Source: Mesorhizobium sp. B2-4-3 (lineage in GTDB: Bacteria; Pseudomonadota; Alphaproteobacteria; Rhizobiales; Rhizobiaceae). From it: a stretch of DNA of 64,000 nucleotides. Under the pieces are notes generated by a model. That model did not search any database and was not told where the DNA came from. It saw only the letters and a program-made list of their open reading frames with translations. The stretch covers positions 34,169 to 98,168 of the forward strand of contig NZ_VFVL01000023.1 of assembly GCF_006442815.1 (NCBI RefSeq), read 5' to 3'. Within the stretch, counting starts at the first letter, position 1; every line of letters starts with the position of its first letter. The position numbers were made by a program, and so were the translations under genes. Of this stretch, positions 52,545 to 60,838 are shown piece by piece.

Positions 52545-53069
52545 TCATGCGCGTATCCGCCGCAGCCGCACATAGAGCGCGCCCGAGCCGCCATGGTTGC
52601 GGGCGGCGTGATCGTGGCTGGACACAAGATGCCGGAAGGCCGGCGTCGACAGCCAGGCCGGAACGGCGCGGCGCAGGATGCCGTCGCCGCCGGAGGACGA
52701 GCCCTTGCCGGTGATGATCAGCACGTAACGGATGCCGCCGGCATGCGCCCGGTTGAGGAAGGTGAGCAGCAGCGAATAGGCCTCGTCCTGCGTCATGCCG
52801 TGCAGGTCGACGCGGCCCTCGATCGGCAGCCGGCCTTTTTTCAGCTTGTGCAGCGTCTGGTCGTCGAGCGCGTGCGAGACATGCTGCGGCTTGGGTTTTG
52901 CCGCGGCGACCGGAACGCCATTGACCGGAGCGGCTGCCGGCTCGGGCTTCGGCTCGATGATGTCGGGGATCTCGACGGCGGTCTTGCCTTTCAGCGGCCG
53001 GGCCGAACGCGCCACCAGGTTCCACAGGATACGGTCGTCGTCGCTGAGCTGGTCGTCGCGGCGGCTCAT
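52545..53069 (-). CDS. Smr/MutS2-domain endonuclease-like protein
   Basis: A 174-residue protein with a disordered Pro/Ala/Lys segment (~35-65) and a C-terminal Smr domain: EGRVDLHGMTQDEAYSLL (~84; the DLHG motif) and ITGKGSSSGGDGILRRAVP (~119; the GxG motif). Smr domains nick DNA or RNA; the function of the stand-alone form is unsettled. ATGA overlap with mltA. Confidence 0.92.
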   Translation of the reverse strand: MSRRDDQLSDDDRILWNLVARSARPLKGKTAVEIPDIIEPKPEPAAAPVNGVPVAAAKPKPQHVSHALDDQTLHKLKKGRLPIEGRVDLHGMTQDEAYSLLLTFLNRAHAGGIRYVLIITGKGSSSGGDGILRRAVPAWLSTPAFRHLVSSHDHAARNHGGSGALYVRLRRIRA

Positions 53070-54199
53070 AGGCGGCCTCCGCTGATCAAGCCGCGCGGAA
53101 CCAAGGCATAAAAATCGGCCGCGTTGCGGACCACGCCTGCGATCTCGCCGGCGGCGTCGCCCGAGCCGGCGAAGAGGTCGCCGCGGGCCGGGCCGGTGAT
53201 GGCCGAGCCGGTGTCCTGCGCGATCATCAGCCGCCGGAACGGTTTTTGGTCGAAGGCGGTGAGCGTCGGCGCGTCGATATAGAAGGGTGTGCCGAATGTG
53301 TGCAGCAGGCGGTCGACCGCGACCGAGCGCCCCGGCGTCAGCGGCACCTTGGCGGCGGCGATGGGCCCAAGCGCCGCATCGTCGACCGTGGCCTCGCGGA
53401 AGAAGATGTAGGAGCGGTTCCGCCACAGGATCTCGTCGACGCGGTCGGGATGCGCCTTGAACCAGGCGCGGATCGACTGCATCGTCACTTTTTCCAGCGG
53501 GATCTCGCCGAGATCGCTCAAGGTCTTGCCGGGGCCGGTGAAGCGCTGGCCGGACTTGGCGGCGTAGGTGACGCGGCAGAGCCTGCCGTCGGTCATCTTC
53601 AGCCTGGCTGCGCCCTGCACATGGATGAAGAAGGCATCGACCTTTTCGGCGAGCCAGGCGATCTCGAGGTTCCGGCCGGAGAGCGCGCCGCGCTCGATTT
53701 CGCCGCGGTCGAAATATTCGACCGGAGCAGCATCCGTGCGGCGGGCGAAGGCCAGGTAGCTATCCATTCCGGCCGGCCGGTTGCCGTCGTCGATGTCGAC
53801 CAGGTCGGCGGGGCGGGACAGCAGCGGCACGGTGAACCGCCCGGTCCTGACCGGCGAGGCCTCGACCTCGGGTTCGTAAAAACCGGTGACGAGGCCAGCG
53901 CCGCCATTGTCGGGCGCGACCAGAGCGGGAACGAAATGCCGTTCGAAGAAGGACCGCGCCTCGGACCTGCTCGGCGCCGGAACGGCGCGCGCCTCGGCAT
54001 AGGCCTCGGCAAAAGCATTGAAATCGACGCCGAGCGATCCGGTACGGTAAGGTTTTACCGGGGCATGGAAGGCCGAGCGACGAAATGCGGCGAAGGCCGC
54101 ACAATGATCATCCTCGCCCCAGCCCGGAAGGTCGGTAAAGGATTTTTCGCTGAAAGTGGGAGAGAGCGGCACGACTTGGGCCCCGCCGCTTGATCTCAA
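53066..54199 (-). CDS. mltA: Membrane-bound lytic murein transglycosylase A
   Basis: A 377-residue MltA-domain protein cleaving peptidoglycan glycan strands. GLVTGFYEPEVEAS (~102), DAFFIHVQGAARLKM (~189) and the 3D domain end MIAQDTGSAITGPARGDLFAG (with catalytic Asp, read in part) are canonical. The start is TTG 54199 within TTGA, overlapping the timA stop; no signal peptide is obvious in the predicted N-terminus, which is odd for a periplasmic enzyme. Confidence 0.92.
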   Translation of the reverse strand: MRSSGGAQVVPLSPTFSEKSFTDLPGWGEDDHCAAFAAFRRSAFHAPVKPYRTGSLGVDFNAFAEAYAEARAVPAPSRSEARSFFERHFVPALVAPDNGGAGLVTGFYEPEVEASPVRTGRFTVPLLSRPADLVDIDDGNRPAGMDSYLAFARRTDAAPVEYFDRGEIERGALSGRNLEIAWLAEKVDAFFIHVQGAARLKMTDGRLCRVTYAAKSGQRFTGPGKTLSDLGEIPLEKVTMQSIRAWFKAHPDRVDEILWRNRSYIFFREATVDDAALGPIAAAKVPLTPGRSVAVDRLLHTFGTPFYIDAPTLTAFDQKPFRRLMIAQDTGSAITGPARGDLFAGSGDAAGEIAGVVRNAADFYALVPRGLISGGRL

Positions 54200-54903
54200 T
54201 CTTCTTCTTCGGTGGCGACGAGCTTCCAGTTCGGGTCGCGCGAGCGGGTGTCGCGGGCGAAGGTCCAGACATCCTTGACCTCGGCCACGGTTTCCGGGTC
54301 GCCGTCGATGACGGCGCCGGCCTTGTCGCGGGTCGCCGAGATCAGCTCGGAGACGATGCGCAGCGTGATATGCGCCTCCGAGCCCTTCATCTCGGCGGCG
54401 ACGATGTCGGCCTTGTCGATGCCGACGAAGGAGGACTGGATCTTTTCGGATTTGGCCTCGCGGTCGCCGATCGCGGCGACGAAACCGTCATAGACTTCGC
54501 GCGACAACAGGTTCTTCAGCGCCTTACGGTCGCCGTCGGCATAGGCCATGACGATCATCTCGTAGGCCATCTTGGCGCCGTCGACGAAGCCCTTCGGCTC
54601 GAAGGCCGCATCATTGTCCTTGATGGAGCGCAGGCCCTTGTTGAGATCGGTGTCGGGTTTGGCGAAGGCGTCGATATCGGCATAGGTCTCGGGCGCGGTT
54701 TCACCCGGCGCGCGCTTGCGCGGCAGCGACACCACATTTTCAGGCTTTTGCGCCGCATCGGCCTCGCGCGTGCGGCTCGCCGAATAGGGATCGAAGGGCG
54801 GACGCTCGTTTCCGGTGCGACGTCCAAGCACGTTGCGCAGCTGGAAAAAGATCACAACCGCCGCAATCAGGAAGAAAATCGTGCCGAAGTCGAAGAAACC
54901 CAT
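54196..54903 (-). CDS. Tim44/TimA family membrane-associated protein
   Basis: A 235-residue protein with one N-terminal membrane helix (MGFFDFGTIFFLIAAVVIFF) and a C-terminal Tim44-like domain (~100-230; KNLLSREVYDGFVAAI and VWTFARDTRSRDPNWKLVAT). Bacterial relatives of mitochondrial Tim44 are typical of alphaproteobacteria and probably act at the inner membrane. First gene of an operon with mltA, smr and xre; divergent from fxsA. Confidence 0.92.
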   Translation of the reverse strand: MGFFDFGTIFFLIAAVVIFFQLRNVLGRRTGNERPPFDPYSASRTREADAAQKPENVVSLPRKRAPGETAPETYADIDAFAKPDTDLNKGLRSIKDNDAAFEPKGFVDGAKMAYEMIVMAYADGDRKALKNLLSREVYDGFVAAIGDREAKSEKIQSSFVGIDKADIVAAEMKGSEAHITLRIVSELISATRDKAGAVIDGDPETVAEVKDVWTFARDTRSRDPNWKLVATEEED

Positions 54904-55104
54904 ATTTTCCGCCAACCGATCCCTGTCCGTGCCGGACCGGCGTAACCCCTGGGGGACCGCGGTCGCATAGCGTTCAACACTCAAAGCATATAGAACGGCA
55001 GGCGCAATCATTCAAATCAAAGGCAGCCATACCTATCTAAGGGCACCAAGGCCAGCGGCGATTGTCCGCCAGCGCCGCAAAAGAAGAAAGCGATCGGTCG
55101 AGAC

Positions 55105-55599
55105 TTGCGCATTTCGTTCATCCCGCTGTTCCTGCTCCTGCTGCCGCTGCTGGAGATCGCCGGCTTCGTCGTCGTCGGCCGCGAGATCGGGGCTTTGGCG
55201 ACGGTCGGGCTGGTCATCCTGTCCAGCGTCGCCGGCAGCCTGCTGCTGCGGCTTCAGGGTTTCGGCGTCATGGCGCGGGTGCGGACCGAGATGGATGCCG
55301 GGCGCGACCCCAGCCGCCAGCTCGCGCATGGCGCGATGATCGTTCTGGCGGCGATCCTTTTGATCATCCCGGGCTTCATCACCGACATCTTCGCCATTCT
55401 TCTGTTGCTGCCGCCGGTGCGCGACTTCGCCTGGCGCCTGCTCAAGAACCGCATCGTGATGGCGACCAGCTTCAGCAGCGGCTTTTCGGCCCGCCGGCGC
55501 GACACTGTCATCGACCTCGACGACACAGACTATTCGCGCGACGATTATCCGAACCGGCCGGACCACAATTCACCCTGGCGGCGGCTGAAGAACGATTAG
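55105..55599 (+). CDS. fxsA: FxsA family membrane protein
   Basis: A 164-residue inner-membrane protein. FIPLFLLLLPLLEIAGFVVVG (read in part) opens the FxsA domain, HGAMIVLAAILLIIPGFITD (~92) is the second conserved pair of helices, and the tail is charged (DLDDTDYSRDDYP). In E. coli FxsA suppresses phage T7 exclusion by the F plasmid; its normal role is unknown. The start is TTG 55105; conservation begins immediately. secB follows after 176 bases. Confidence 0.92.
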   Translation: MRISFIPLFLLLLPLLEIAGFVVVGREIGALATVGLVILSSVAGSLLLRLQGFGVMARVRTEMDAGRDPSRQLAHGAMIVLAAILLIIPGFITDIFAILLLLPPVRDFAWRLLKNRIVMATSFSSGFSARRRDTVIDLDDTDYSRDDYPNRPDHNSPWRRLKND

Positions 55600-55775
55600 G
55601 CAGACGAAGCCCCCATTGAGGTTGGGAGGCTTCGGCCAATCCCCGGCGTTTGCACTGTCCTGTTCCTCCTGCCGATAAGGGCGGCAAAACTTGTTTTGTC
55701 CGGCAGGCCATGGTAGCGAACCCGCGATTTCAATCCGGTCAGCAATGCTGCCCAGGCAAAAGGACTTAAAGGCTA

Positions 55776-56285
55776 ATGGCCAGCAACGATGACGCCGCGA
55801 CCGGCGCCGCCAACGGCAACGGCAACGGCACCCAGAACCAGCCCTCGCTCAATGTGCTCGCCCAGTATGTGAAGGACTTGTCCTTCGAGAGCCCCGGCGC
55901 GCCGAATTCACTGCGCGGCCGCGACAAGGCTCCGGGTATCGCCATCAATGTCAACGTCAACGCCAACCCACTCTCGGACAAGCAGTTCGACGTCAATCTG
56001 ACGCTGAACGCCAAGGCCTCCTTCGACCAGGAAGTGCTGTTCAATGTCGAGCTGGTCTATGGCGGCGTCTTCGCCATCTCGGGCTTCCCGCAGGAGCACA
56101 TGCTGCCGCTGCTGTTCATCGAATGCCCGCGGCTTCTGTTCCCGTTCGCCCGCCAGATCATCGCCGACGCCACCCGCAATGGCGGCTTCCCGCCGCTGAT
56201 GCTCGACCCGATCGATTTCGCGCAGATGTTCCAGCAGCGCGTCGCCGAGGACCAGGCGGCGGCCGGCAAGGTCCAGGTGAGCTGA
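55776..56285 (+). CDS. secB: Protein-export chaperone SecB
   Basis: A 169-residue tetrameric cytosolic chaperone that holds precursor proteins unfolded for SecA. A Gly/Asn-rich N-terminal extension (~1-22) precedes the SecB fold: LNVLAQYVKDLSFESPGAP, ELVYGGVFAISGFPQE and PLLFIECPRLLFPFARQII (read in part). Placement by timA and dnaQ is conserved in Rhizobiales. A strong intrinsic terminator follows 27 bases after the stop. Confidence 0.97.
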   Translation: MASNDDAATGAANGNGNGTQNQPSLNVLAQYVKDLSFESPGAPNSLRGRDKAPGIAINVNVNANPLSDKQFDVNLTLNAKASFDQEVLFNVELVYGGVFAISGFPQEHMLPLLFIECPRLLFPFARQIIADATRNGGFPPLMLDPIDFAQMFQQRVAEDQAAAGKVQVS

Positions 56286-56310
56286 GGCTCAACTGCGCAA
56301 CCGTATCGAG

Positions 56311-56336
56311 AGCCCGGCTTCGCGCCGGGCTTTTTT
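56311..56336 (+). terminator. Intrinsic terminator of secB
   Basis: GCCCGGC (56312-56318) and GCCGGGC (56324-56330) form a perfect 7-bp stem with a TTCGC loop, followed by six T residues. Canonical Rho-independent terminator. Confidence 0.92.
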
Positions 56337-56396
56337 GTTGGGGATGCTGGCGGGACAGCGCCGGCCTTCGCGATTGGCCGTGGCCTACATCCCGGT

Positions 56397-56553
56397 CGTC
56401 ATTCCAGGGCGGAGCAAGGAGCGGAGCGACGCGCGCAGACCCTGGAATCCATGCCGTGACGCCAAGGCGTTGCGGCGGTTACAGAATTCTACACCGTTGC
56501 GCTCTACGGCGACGGTCACGGCATGGATACTCGGGTCAAGCCCGAGTATGACG
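56397..56553. repeat. Repeat family B, full copy B10
   Basis: Left long-loop arm CCAGGG/CCCTGG; right short-loop arm ACTCGGG-TCAAG-CCCGAGT; inner pair ATGCCGTGAC/GTCACGGCAT. Lies between convergent secB and dnaQ. Confidence 0.9.
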
Positions 56554-56603
56554 ACGTCACGGGGGATTCGGCTAATCGCGTCGGTTGGCGCTAGCGCGCC
56601 CGC

Positions 56604-57308
56604 TCAACCCACCGCCACTTTCAGCCACAGCGCCTTTTCACCCAGCGTCGAAACCAGCCCGGCATGCGCCGCGCGATCCGCTTCGCTCAACCGCGACGGC
56701 AGCACAATCGGCCGGGCGCCGATCGAGATGTCGATGTCGGCCACCTCGCCGGCGCCGTTCATGTGCACCGCCACGGACTCCAGCACCAGCGCCGCCTGCT
56801 TGCCGCCGATCAGCTCGATATAGACCTCGGCCAGCAGTTCGGAGTCGAGCAGCGCGCCGTGCTTGGTGCGGCGGGTGTTGTCGATGCCGTAACGACGGCA
56901 GAGCGCATCGAGCGAGTTCGGCCCCATCGGATGCTTGCGGCGCGCCAGCGCCAGCGTGTCGACGATGCGGCCGGGATCGATGGCTGCCTGGTCGAGCCGG
57001 CTGAACTCGATATTGAGGAAGCCGATATCGAAGGTGGCGTTGTGCGCGATCAGCTTGGCGCCGTCGGTGAAGTCCAGCCATTCCTGCGCGATTTCGGCGA
57101 AGGTCGGCTTGCCGGCAAGGTCGGCGGCGCTGATGCCATGCACGGCCTGCGCCTCGGCATGGATCGCGCGCCCTTGCGGATTGATGAATTTGTGGAAGGT
57201 GCGGCCGGTCGGGAAGCGGTTGACCAGCTCGACGCCGCCGAGTTCGATGATGCGGTCGTCGCGCAAATCGAGGCCGGTGGTTTCCGTATCGAAAATGATC
57301 TCACGCAT
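56604..57308 (-). CDS. dnaQ: DNA polymerase III epsilon subunit (3'-5' exonuclease)
   Basis: A 234-residue DEDDh exonuclease, the proofreading subunit. Exo I IIFDTETTGLDL (~4), Exo II HNATFDIGFLNIEF (~88) and Exo III with H in HGALLDSELLAEVY (~149). The C-terminal end is the polymerase-binding tail. Downstream of coaE by 95 bases in the maf-aroE-coaE-dnaQ gene run, a conserved origin-near arrangement in Rhizobiales. Confidence 0.96.
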   Translation of the reverse strand: MREIIFDTETTGLDLRDDRIIELGGVELVNRFPTGRTFHKFINPQGRAIHAEAQAVHGISAADLAGKPTFAEIAQEWLDFTDGAKLIAHNATFDIGFLNIEFSRLDQAAIDPGRIVDTLALARRKHPMGPNSLDALCRRYGIDNTRRTKHGALLDSELLAEVYIELIGGKQAALVLESVAVHMNGAGEVADIDISIGARPIVLPSRLSEADRAAHAGLVSTLGEKALWLKVAVG

Positions 57309-57403
57309 TCGAATCAGCAGGTTTTGGCGAATCAGTTGTCCTTGGCACGGGGCAGCATCGTGCTTCGGCGAAAAATGGCAATGGCGGCTGCTGACAGCAA
57401 GAG

Positions 57404-58009
57404 TCAGGAGGGAGACGATCCCGGCTTATCCCCCGAGAGTTCGGCGACGATCGCCTCGACCGCCTTCCGCGCGGCGTCGAAGCCATGGCCGGTGTCGATG
57501 ATGAAATCGGCCTGGCGGCGCTTTTCGGCGTCGGGCACCTGCTTGGCGAGGATCGAGGAAAACTTCTCCTCGCTCATGCCCGGCCTGGCGAGCACGCGCT
57601 CACGCTGGATCTCGGGCGAGGCGGTGACGACCACCACCTTGTCGACGCGGCCGCGGCCGCCGGTCTCGAACAAGAGCGGGATGTCGAGCACGGCGAGCGG
57701 CGCGCCGGCGGCGCGATGCGTTGCGAGAAACGCGTCGGCGTCGGCGCGCACCAGCGGGTGAATGATTGCCTCGAGCCTCTTCAGCGCGGCCGGATCGGCG
57801 AGCACTTTTGCGGCGAGGTTGACCCGATCGACCGCGCCCGCCTGCGTCGTGCCCGGGAAGGCTGCCTCGACAAGGGGAGCCGCCTTGCCGGAATAGAGGC
57901 GATGCACGGTCTCGTCGGAATCATGCACCGGCACGCCGGCCTCGGCGAACATTTTCGCCGTGGCGGATTTGCCCATGCCGATCGATCCGGTGAGGCCAAG
58001 CACTATCAT
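57404..58009 (-). CDS. coaE: Dephospho-CoA kinase
   Basis: A 201-residue P-loop kinase for the last step of CoA synthesis. GLTGSIGMGKSATA (~5) is the Walker A motif, VHDSDETVHRLY (~28) and VLDIPLLFETGG (~107) are substrate and family motifs. ATG overlaps the aroE stop by four bases, so translation is coupled. Confidence 0.96.
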   Translation of the reverse strand: MIVLGLTGSIGMGKSATAKMFAEAGVPVHDSDETVHRLYSGKAAPLVEAAFPGTTQAGAVDRVNLAAKVLADPAALKRLEAIIHPLVRADADAFLATHRAAGAPLAVLDIPLLFETGGRGRVDKVVVVTASPEIQRERVLARPGMSEEKFSSILAKQVPDAEKRRQADFIIDTGHGFDAARKAVEAIVAELSGDKPGSSPS

Positions 58010-58842
58010 CGATGGCCCTCGATGTCGGCGACGATCATGCGCCGCAATTCGGACGTAACGTCGGGCTTCCTGCCGAACCAGCGTTCGAAACCGGGCACCG
58101 CCTGATGCAGAAGCATGCCCAGTCCGTCGACGATCTTCAGCCCACGCGCCCTGGCGGCGGCGAGCAAAGGCGTCTCCAGCGGCACATAGACAATGTCGGT
58201 GACGATGGCGTGGTCCGGCAACGCGCCCGGATCGGCGGCCAAGGTTTCATTGCCATGCATGCCGAGCGAGGTGGTGTTGATGAGCAGGCCGGCATCGGCA
58301 AGCAGCTCGCCGAGCGCATCGGCGCCATGCGCCGAGATGCCGGCGCCAAAATGGCGCCCGAGGTCCTCGGCTCTCGCGAGCGTCCGGTTGACGATGCGGA
58401 TATCCTTCACTGCGCGCTCCTTCAGCGCATGGATGACCGCGCGCGAAGCCCCGCCGGCGCCGAGCACCACGGCCGGGCCATTGGTCGCCCAGCCGGGCGC
58501 ATACTGGTCGAGGTTGGCGGCAAAGCCGTAGCCGTCGGTGTTGCCGCCACACAGAATGCCATCCTCGAACCATAGTGTGTTGACCGCGCCGATCGCGTCG
58601 GCCGCGTGATCGCGGCGGGCGACGCCGGCGAAGGCCGCCTCCTTGTGCGGGATGGTGACATTGCCGCCGCGAAAACCATTGTCGGCAAGCGCCTTGAGGA
58701 AGGACGCGAAATCATCCGGCGCGACGTCGATCGCCTCATAGCTGCCGTCGATGCCGTATTGCGCCAGCCAATGGCCGTGGATCTTCGGTGAGCGCGAATG
58801 CGCGATCGGATGTCCCGTGACGAAGGCCTTTTTCTCAGCCAT
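58006..58842 (-). CDS. aroE: Shikimate dehydrogenase
   Basis: A 278-residue NADP-dependent enzyme of the shikimate pathway. HSRSPKIHGHWL (~14) binds shikimate, GGNVTIPHKEAAF (~58) contains the catalytic Lys, and AVVLGAGGASRAVIHAL (~125) with NRTLAR binds NADP. Starts within the maf gene (eight-base overlap). Confidence 0.96.
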   Translation of the reverse strand: MAEKKAFVTGHPIAHSRSPKIHGHWLAQYGIDGSYEAIDVAPDDFASFLKALADNGFRGGNVTIPHKEAAFAGVARRDHAADAIGAVNTLWFEDGILCGGNTDGYGFAANLDQYAPGWATNGPAVVLGAGGASRAVIHALKERAVKDIRIVNRTLARAEDLGRHFGAGISAHGADALGELLADAGLLINTTSLGMHGNETLAADPGALPDHAIVTDIVYVPLETPLLAAARARGLKIVDGLGMLLHQAVPGFERWFGRKPDVTSELRRMIVADIEGHR

Positions 58843-59434
58843 CGATAGCTCCCAGTTCGCGCAGCTCCTTCAGCACCGGCAAAAGCGGCAGGCCGACGAT
58901 GGTGAAATAATCGCCCTCGATCTTCTCGAACAGCTGGATGCCTTCGCCCTCGACCTGGTAGGCGCCGACGCTGGACAGCGCCTTGGCGCCGACCCGCGCC
59001 AGATGCCGGCCGATGAAGGCGGGATCGAGCTTGCGCATGGTGAGGCTGGCGACGCCGACATGGCGCCACAGCACCTCGCCGTCGCGGCAAAGCACGGCGG
59101 CGCTGTTCAATTGATGCGTCTTGCCGGACAAGGCGAGCAGATGTCTCCGCGCGCCCTCCATGTCGGCGGGCTTGTGAAAGATCTCGTCGCCCAGCGACAG
59201 CGTCTGGTCGCAGCCGAGCACCAGGGCGCCTGGCTTGCGCTCGCTGACCTCGGTCGCCTTGGCCTCGGCCAGGATCGACGCGACATCCTCCGGCGAGGCG
59301 CCGCTGTCCTTCAGCGGAGCCTCGAGCGCGCGCTCGTCGACATTTGCCGGCACCGCCTCGATGTCGAGGCCGGCGCTGACGAGCATCGCCTTGCGGTAGG
59401 GACTGCCCGAAGCGAGTATGATTTTCTCGGCCAT
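58835..59434 (-). CDS. Maf-like nucleotide pyrophosphatase
   Basis: A 199-residue Maf/YceF protein, a house-cleaning dTTP/UTP or m7GTP pyrophosphatase. ILASGSPYRKAML (~6), DERALEAPLKDSG and VLGCDQTLSLGDEIFHKP (~75) are family motifs. The ATG at 59434 gives the family's start MAEKIILASGSP; an in-frame ATG at 59494 adds an unconserved leader. First gene of maf-aroE-coaE-dnaQ. Confidence 0.94.
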   Translation of the reverse strand: MAEKIILASGSPYRKAMLVSAGLDIEAVPANVDERALEAPLKDSGASPEDVASILAEAKATEVSERKPGALVLGCDQTLSLGDEIFHKPADMEGARRHLLALSGKTHQLNSAAVLCRDGEVLWRHVGVASLTMRKLDPAFIGRHLARVGAKALSSVGAYQVEGEGIQLFEKIEGDYFTIVGLPLLPVLKELRELGAIDG

Positions 59435-59528
59435 GATGTTTCGCCCAACCAGCTTCCTGACGCTGTTGACCCATCGTTTGTCTGGGGCCAGCACAAACTT
59501 TGGAGAATGGCCAAAGCTTTACGAACTT

Positions 59529-59585
59529 CGTCATCCTAGGGTCTACGCCGCGTCGCTTCGCTCCTTGCTCCGCCCTAGGATGACG
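59529..59585. repeat. Repeat family B, solitary perfect hairpin
   Basis: GTCATCCTAGGG (59530-59541) pairs perfectly with CCCTAGGATGAC (59573-59584) around a family B loop (CGCGTCGCTTCGCTCCTTGC). A complete stand-alone arm. Confidence 0.85.
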
Positions 59586-59613
59586 AAGCGGCCGGCGTCT
59601 CGGCAAATCTCCG

Positions 59614-60435
59614 TTAGCGCGTCTTGCCCCGCAGGGCAACGATCGCCGCGGCCGTTTCCTCGATGGAGCGGCGGCTGACATCGATCATCGGCCAGCCATG
59701 CCTGGTGCAGAGCTGGCGGGCGTAGGCGAGCTCCTCGCTGATGGCGGCGCGGTCGACATAGTCGGTCGGCACGAAGGCGGCGCTGTTGCCGAGGATGCGG
59801 TTTTGCCTCACATGCGAGATGCGTTCGGCCGTGGCGATGAGGCCGACGACCAAGGGCCTCTTGGCGGCGATCAGGCTTTCGGGCAGCGGCACGCCGAGCA
59901 CGATCGGGATGTTGGCGGTCTTGATGCCGCGATTGGCGAGATAGATCGAGGTCGGCGTCTTCGAGGTGCGAGAGATGCCGATCAGCACGATATCGGCATC
60001 GTCCATATTGGCCGGCAGCTGGCCATCATCATGCTCCATGGTGAAGTTCAAGGCATCGATGCGGCGGAAATATTCGGCGTCGAGCACGTGCTGGGCGCCG
60101 ACGCGGCGGCCGGCCGGCGTGCCGAGATAGGACTGGAAGACCGTCAGCACCGGCTCCAGCACCGACACGCAAGGCAGGCCCATCGCCGCGCAGCGCTCAT
60201 CGATCGAGCGCGCCAGCTTCTGGTCGACCACCGTATAGAGAATGATGCCGGGCTCTTCCTCGATATCCTCGAAGACCTTGGCGATCTGCTTTTCCGTGCG
60301 GATCAGCGGATAGATGTGCTCGATGGCCCGCGCGTCCTTGTATTGCGCGGACGCCGCGCGGCCGGCCGCGAGCAGCGTCTCGCCGGTGGCGTCGGAGATC
60401 AGATGCAGGTGGAAGAAGCTCTGAGGTTTGTTCAC
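59614..60435 (-). CDS. Kinase/pyrophosphorylase PpsR-like regulatory protein (DUF299)
   Basis: A 273-residue protein of the PEP-synthase/PPDK regulatory family, which phosphorylates and dephosphorylates its target enzyme. HLHLISDATGETLL (~9) and the P-loop-like LIGISRTSKTPTSIYLA (~150) are diagnostic. The start is GTG 60435 (VNKPQSFF), chosen because conservation begins there; it overlaps a DnaA-like box. The Rhizobiales position beside hemE and the origin is conserved. Confidence 0.92.
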   Translation of the reverse strand: MNKPQSFFHLHLISDATGETLLAAGRAASAQYKDARAIEHIYPLIRTEKQIAKVFEDIEEEPGIILYTVVDQKLARSIDERCAAMGLPCVSVLEPVLTVFQSYLGTPAGRRVGAQHVLDAEYFRRIDALNFTMEHDDGQLPANMDDADIVLIGISRTSKTPTSIYLANRGIKTANIPIVLGVPLPESLIAAKRPLVVGLIATAERISHVRQNRILGNSAAFVPTDYVDRAAISEELAYARQLCTRHGWPMIDVSRRSIEETAAAIVALRGKTR

Positions 60436-60838
60436 AGGGGATGGGTCCAGGCTGTGGGCAATTGTGGACAAGGCTGGATGGGCAGGCCTCGGGTCGGGAA
60501 GCGACTGTATCAGATGGCCGCTTGTCCACAATTCGACCCGCTGTAGGCTTTGTCGCGGCGCTGGGGACAAAACCGGGGATCAACTTTTCCTGGCCGATTT
60601 CGTCCACAGCGGGAAGTCCAGACCCGAAAAGCCAAGCTTTTGACTCCAAAGCCTGAATCCGCTTCGTCCCCAGATCCCTCCAAATTGCGAAAGCGAGCAC
60701 GCGACAATATGCTGACTGGCCTTTTCGGCTCGCAAGCTGGACAGGTCGCAACCATCACAACCAACAGACTCTTAGAATCAGAAGACTCTTTTAAAATAGA
60801 TATTTGATTTAAGAGACACCCGGAGGGGACAGCGCCAA
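60428..60838. other. Candidate chromosomal replication origin (oriC)
   Basis: The ppsR-hemE gap holds several DnaA-box-like 9-mers: TTGTTCACA 60428-60436, TTGCCCACA reversed at 60453-60461, TTGTCCACA reversed at 60463-60471 and forward at 60522-60530 (8 of 9 to TTATCCACA), TTGTCCCCA reversed at 60562-60570, TCGTCCACA at 60600-60608. An AT-rich stretch with a repeated AGACTCTT follows (~60765-60815), a plausible unwinding element. hemE adjoins the mapped origins of Caulobacter and Sinorhizobium. Five GANTC methylation sites lie in 60642-60788. Confidence 0.8.

Noticed and set aside
60791..60812. TTAA ... TTAA at the origin as a CtrA-binding site
   Set aside because: The two TTAA elements are 14 bases apart; CtrA sites require seven.
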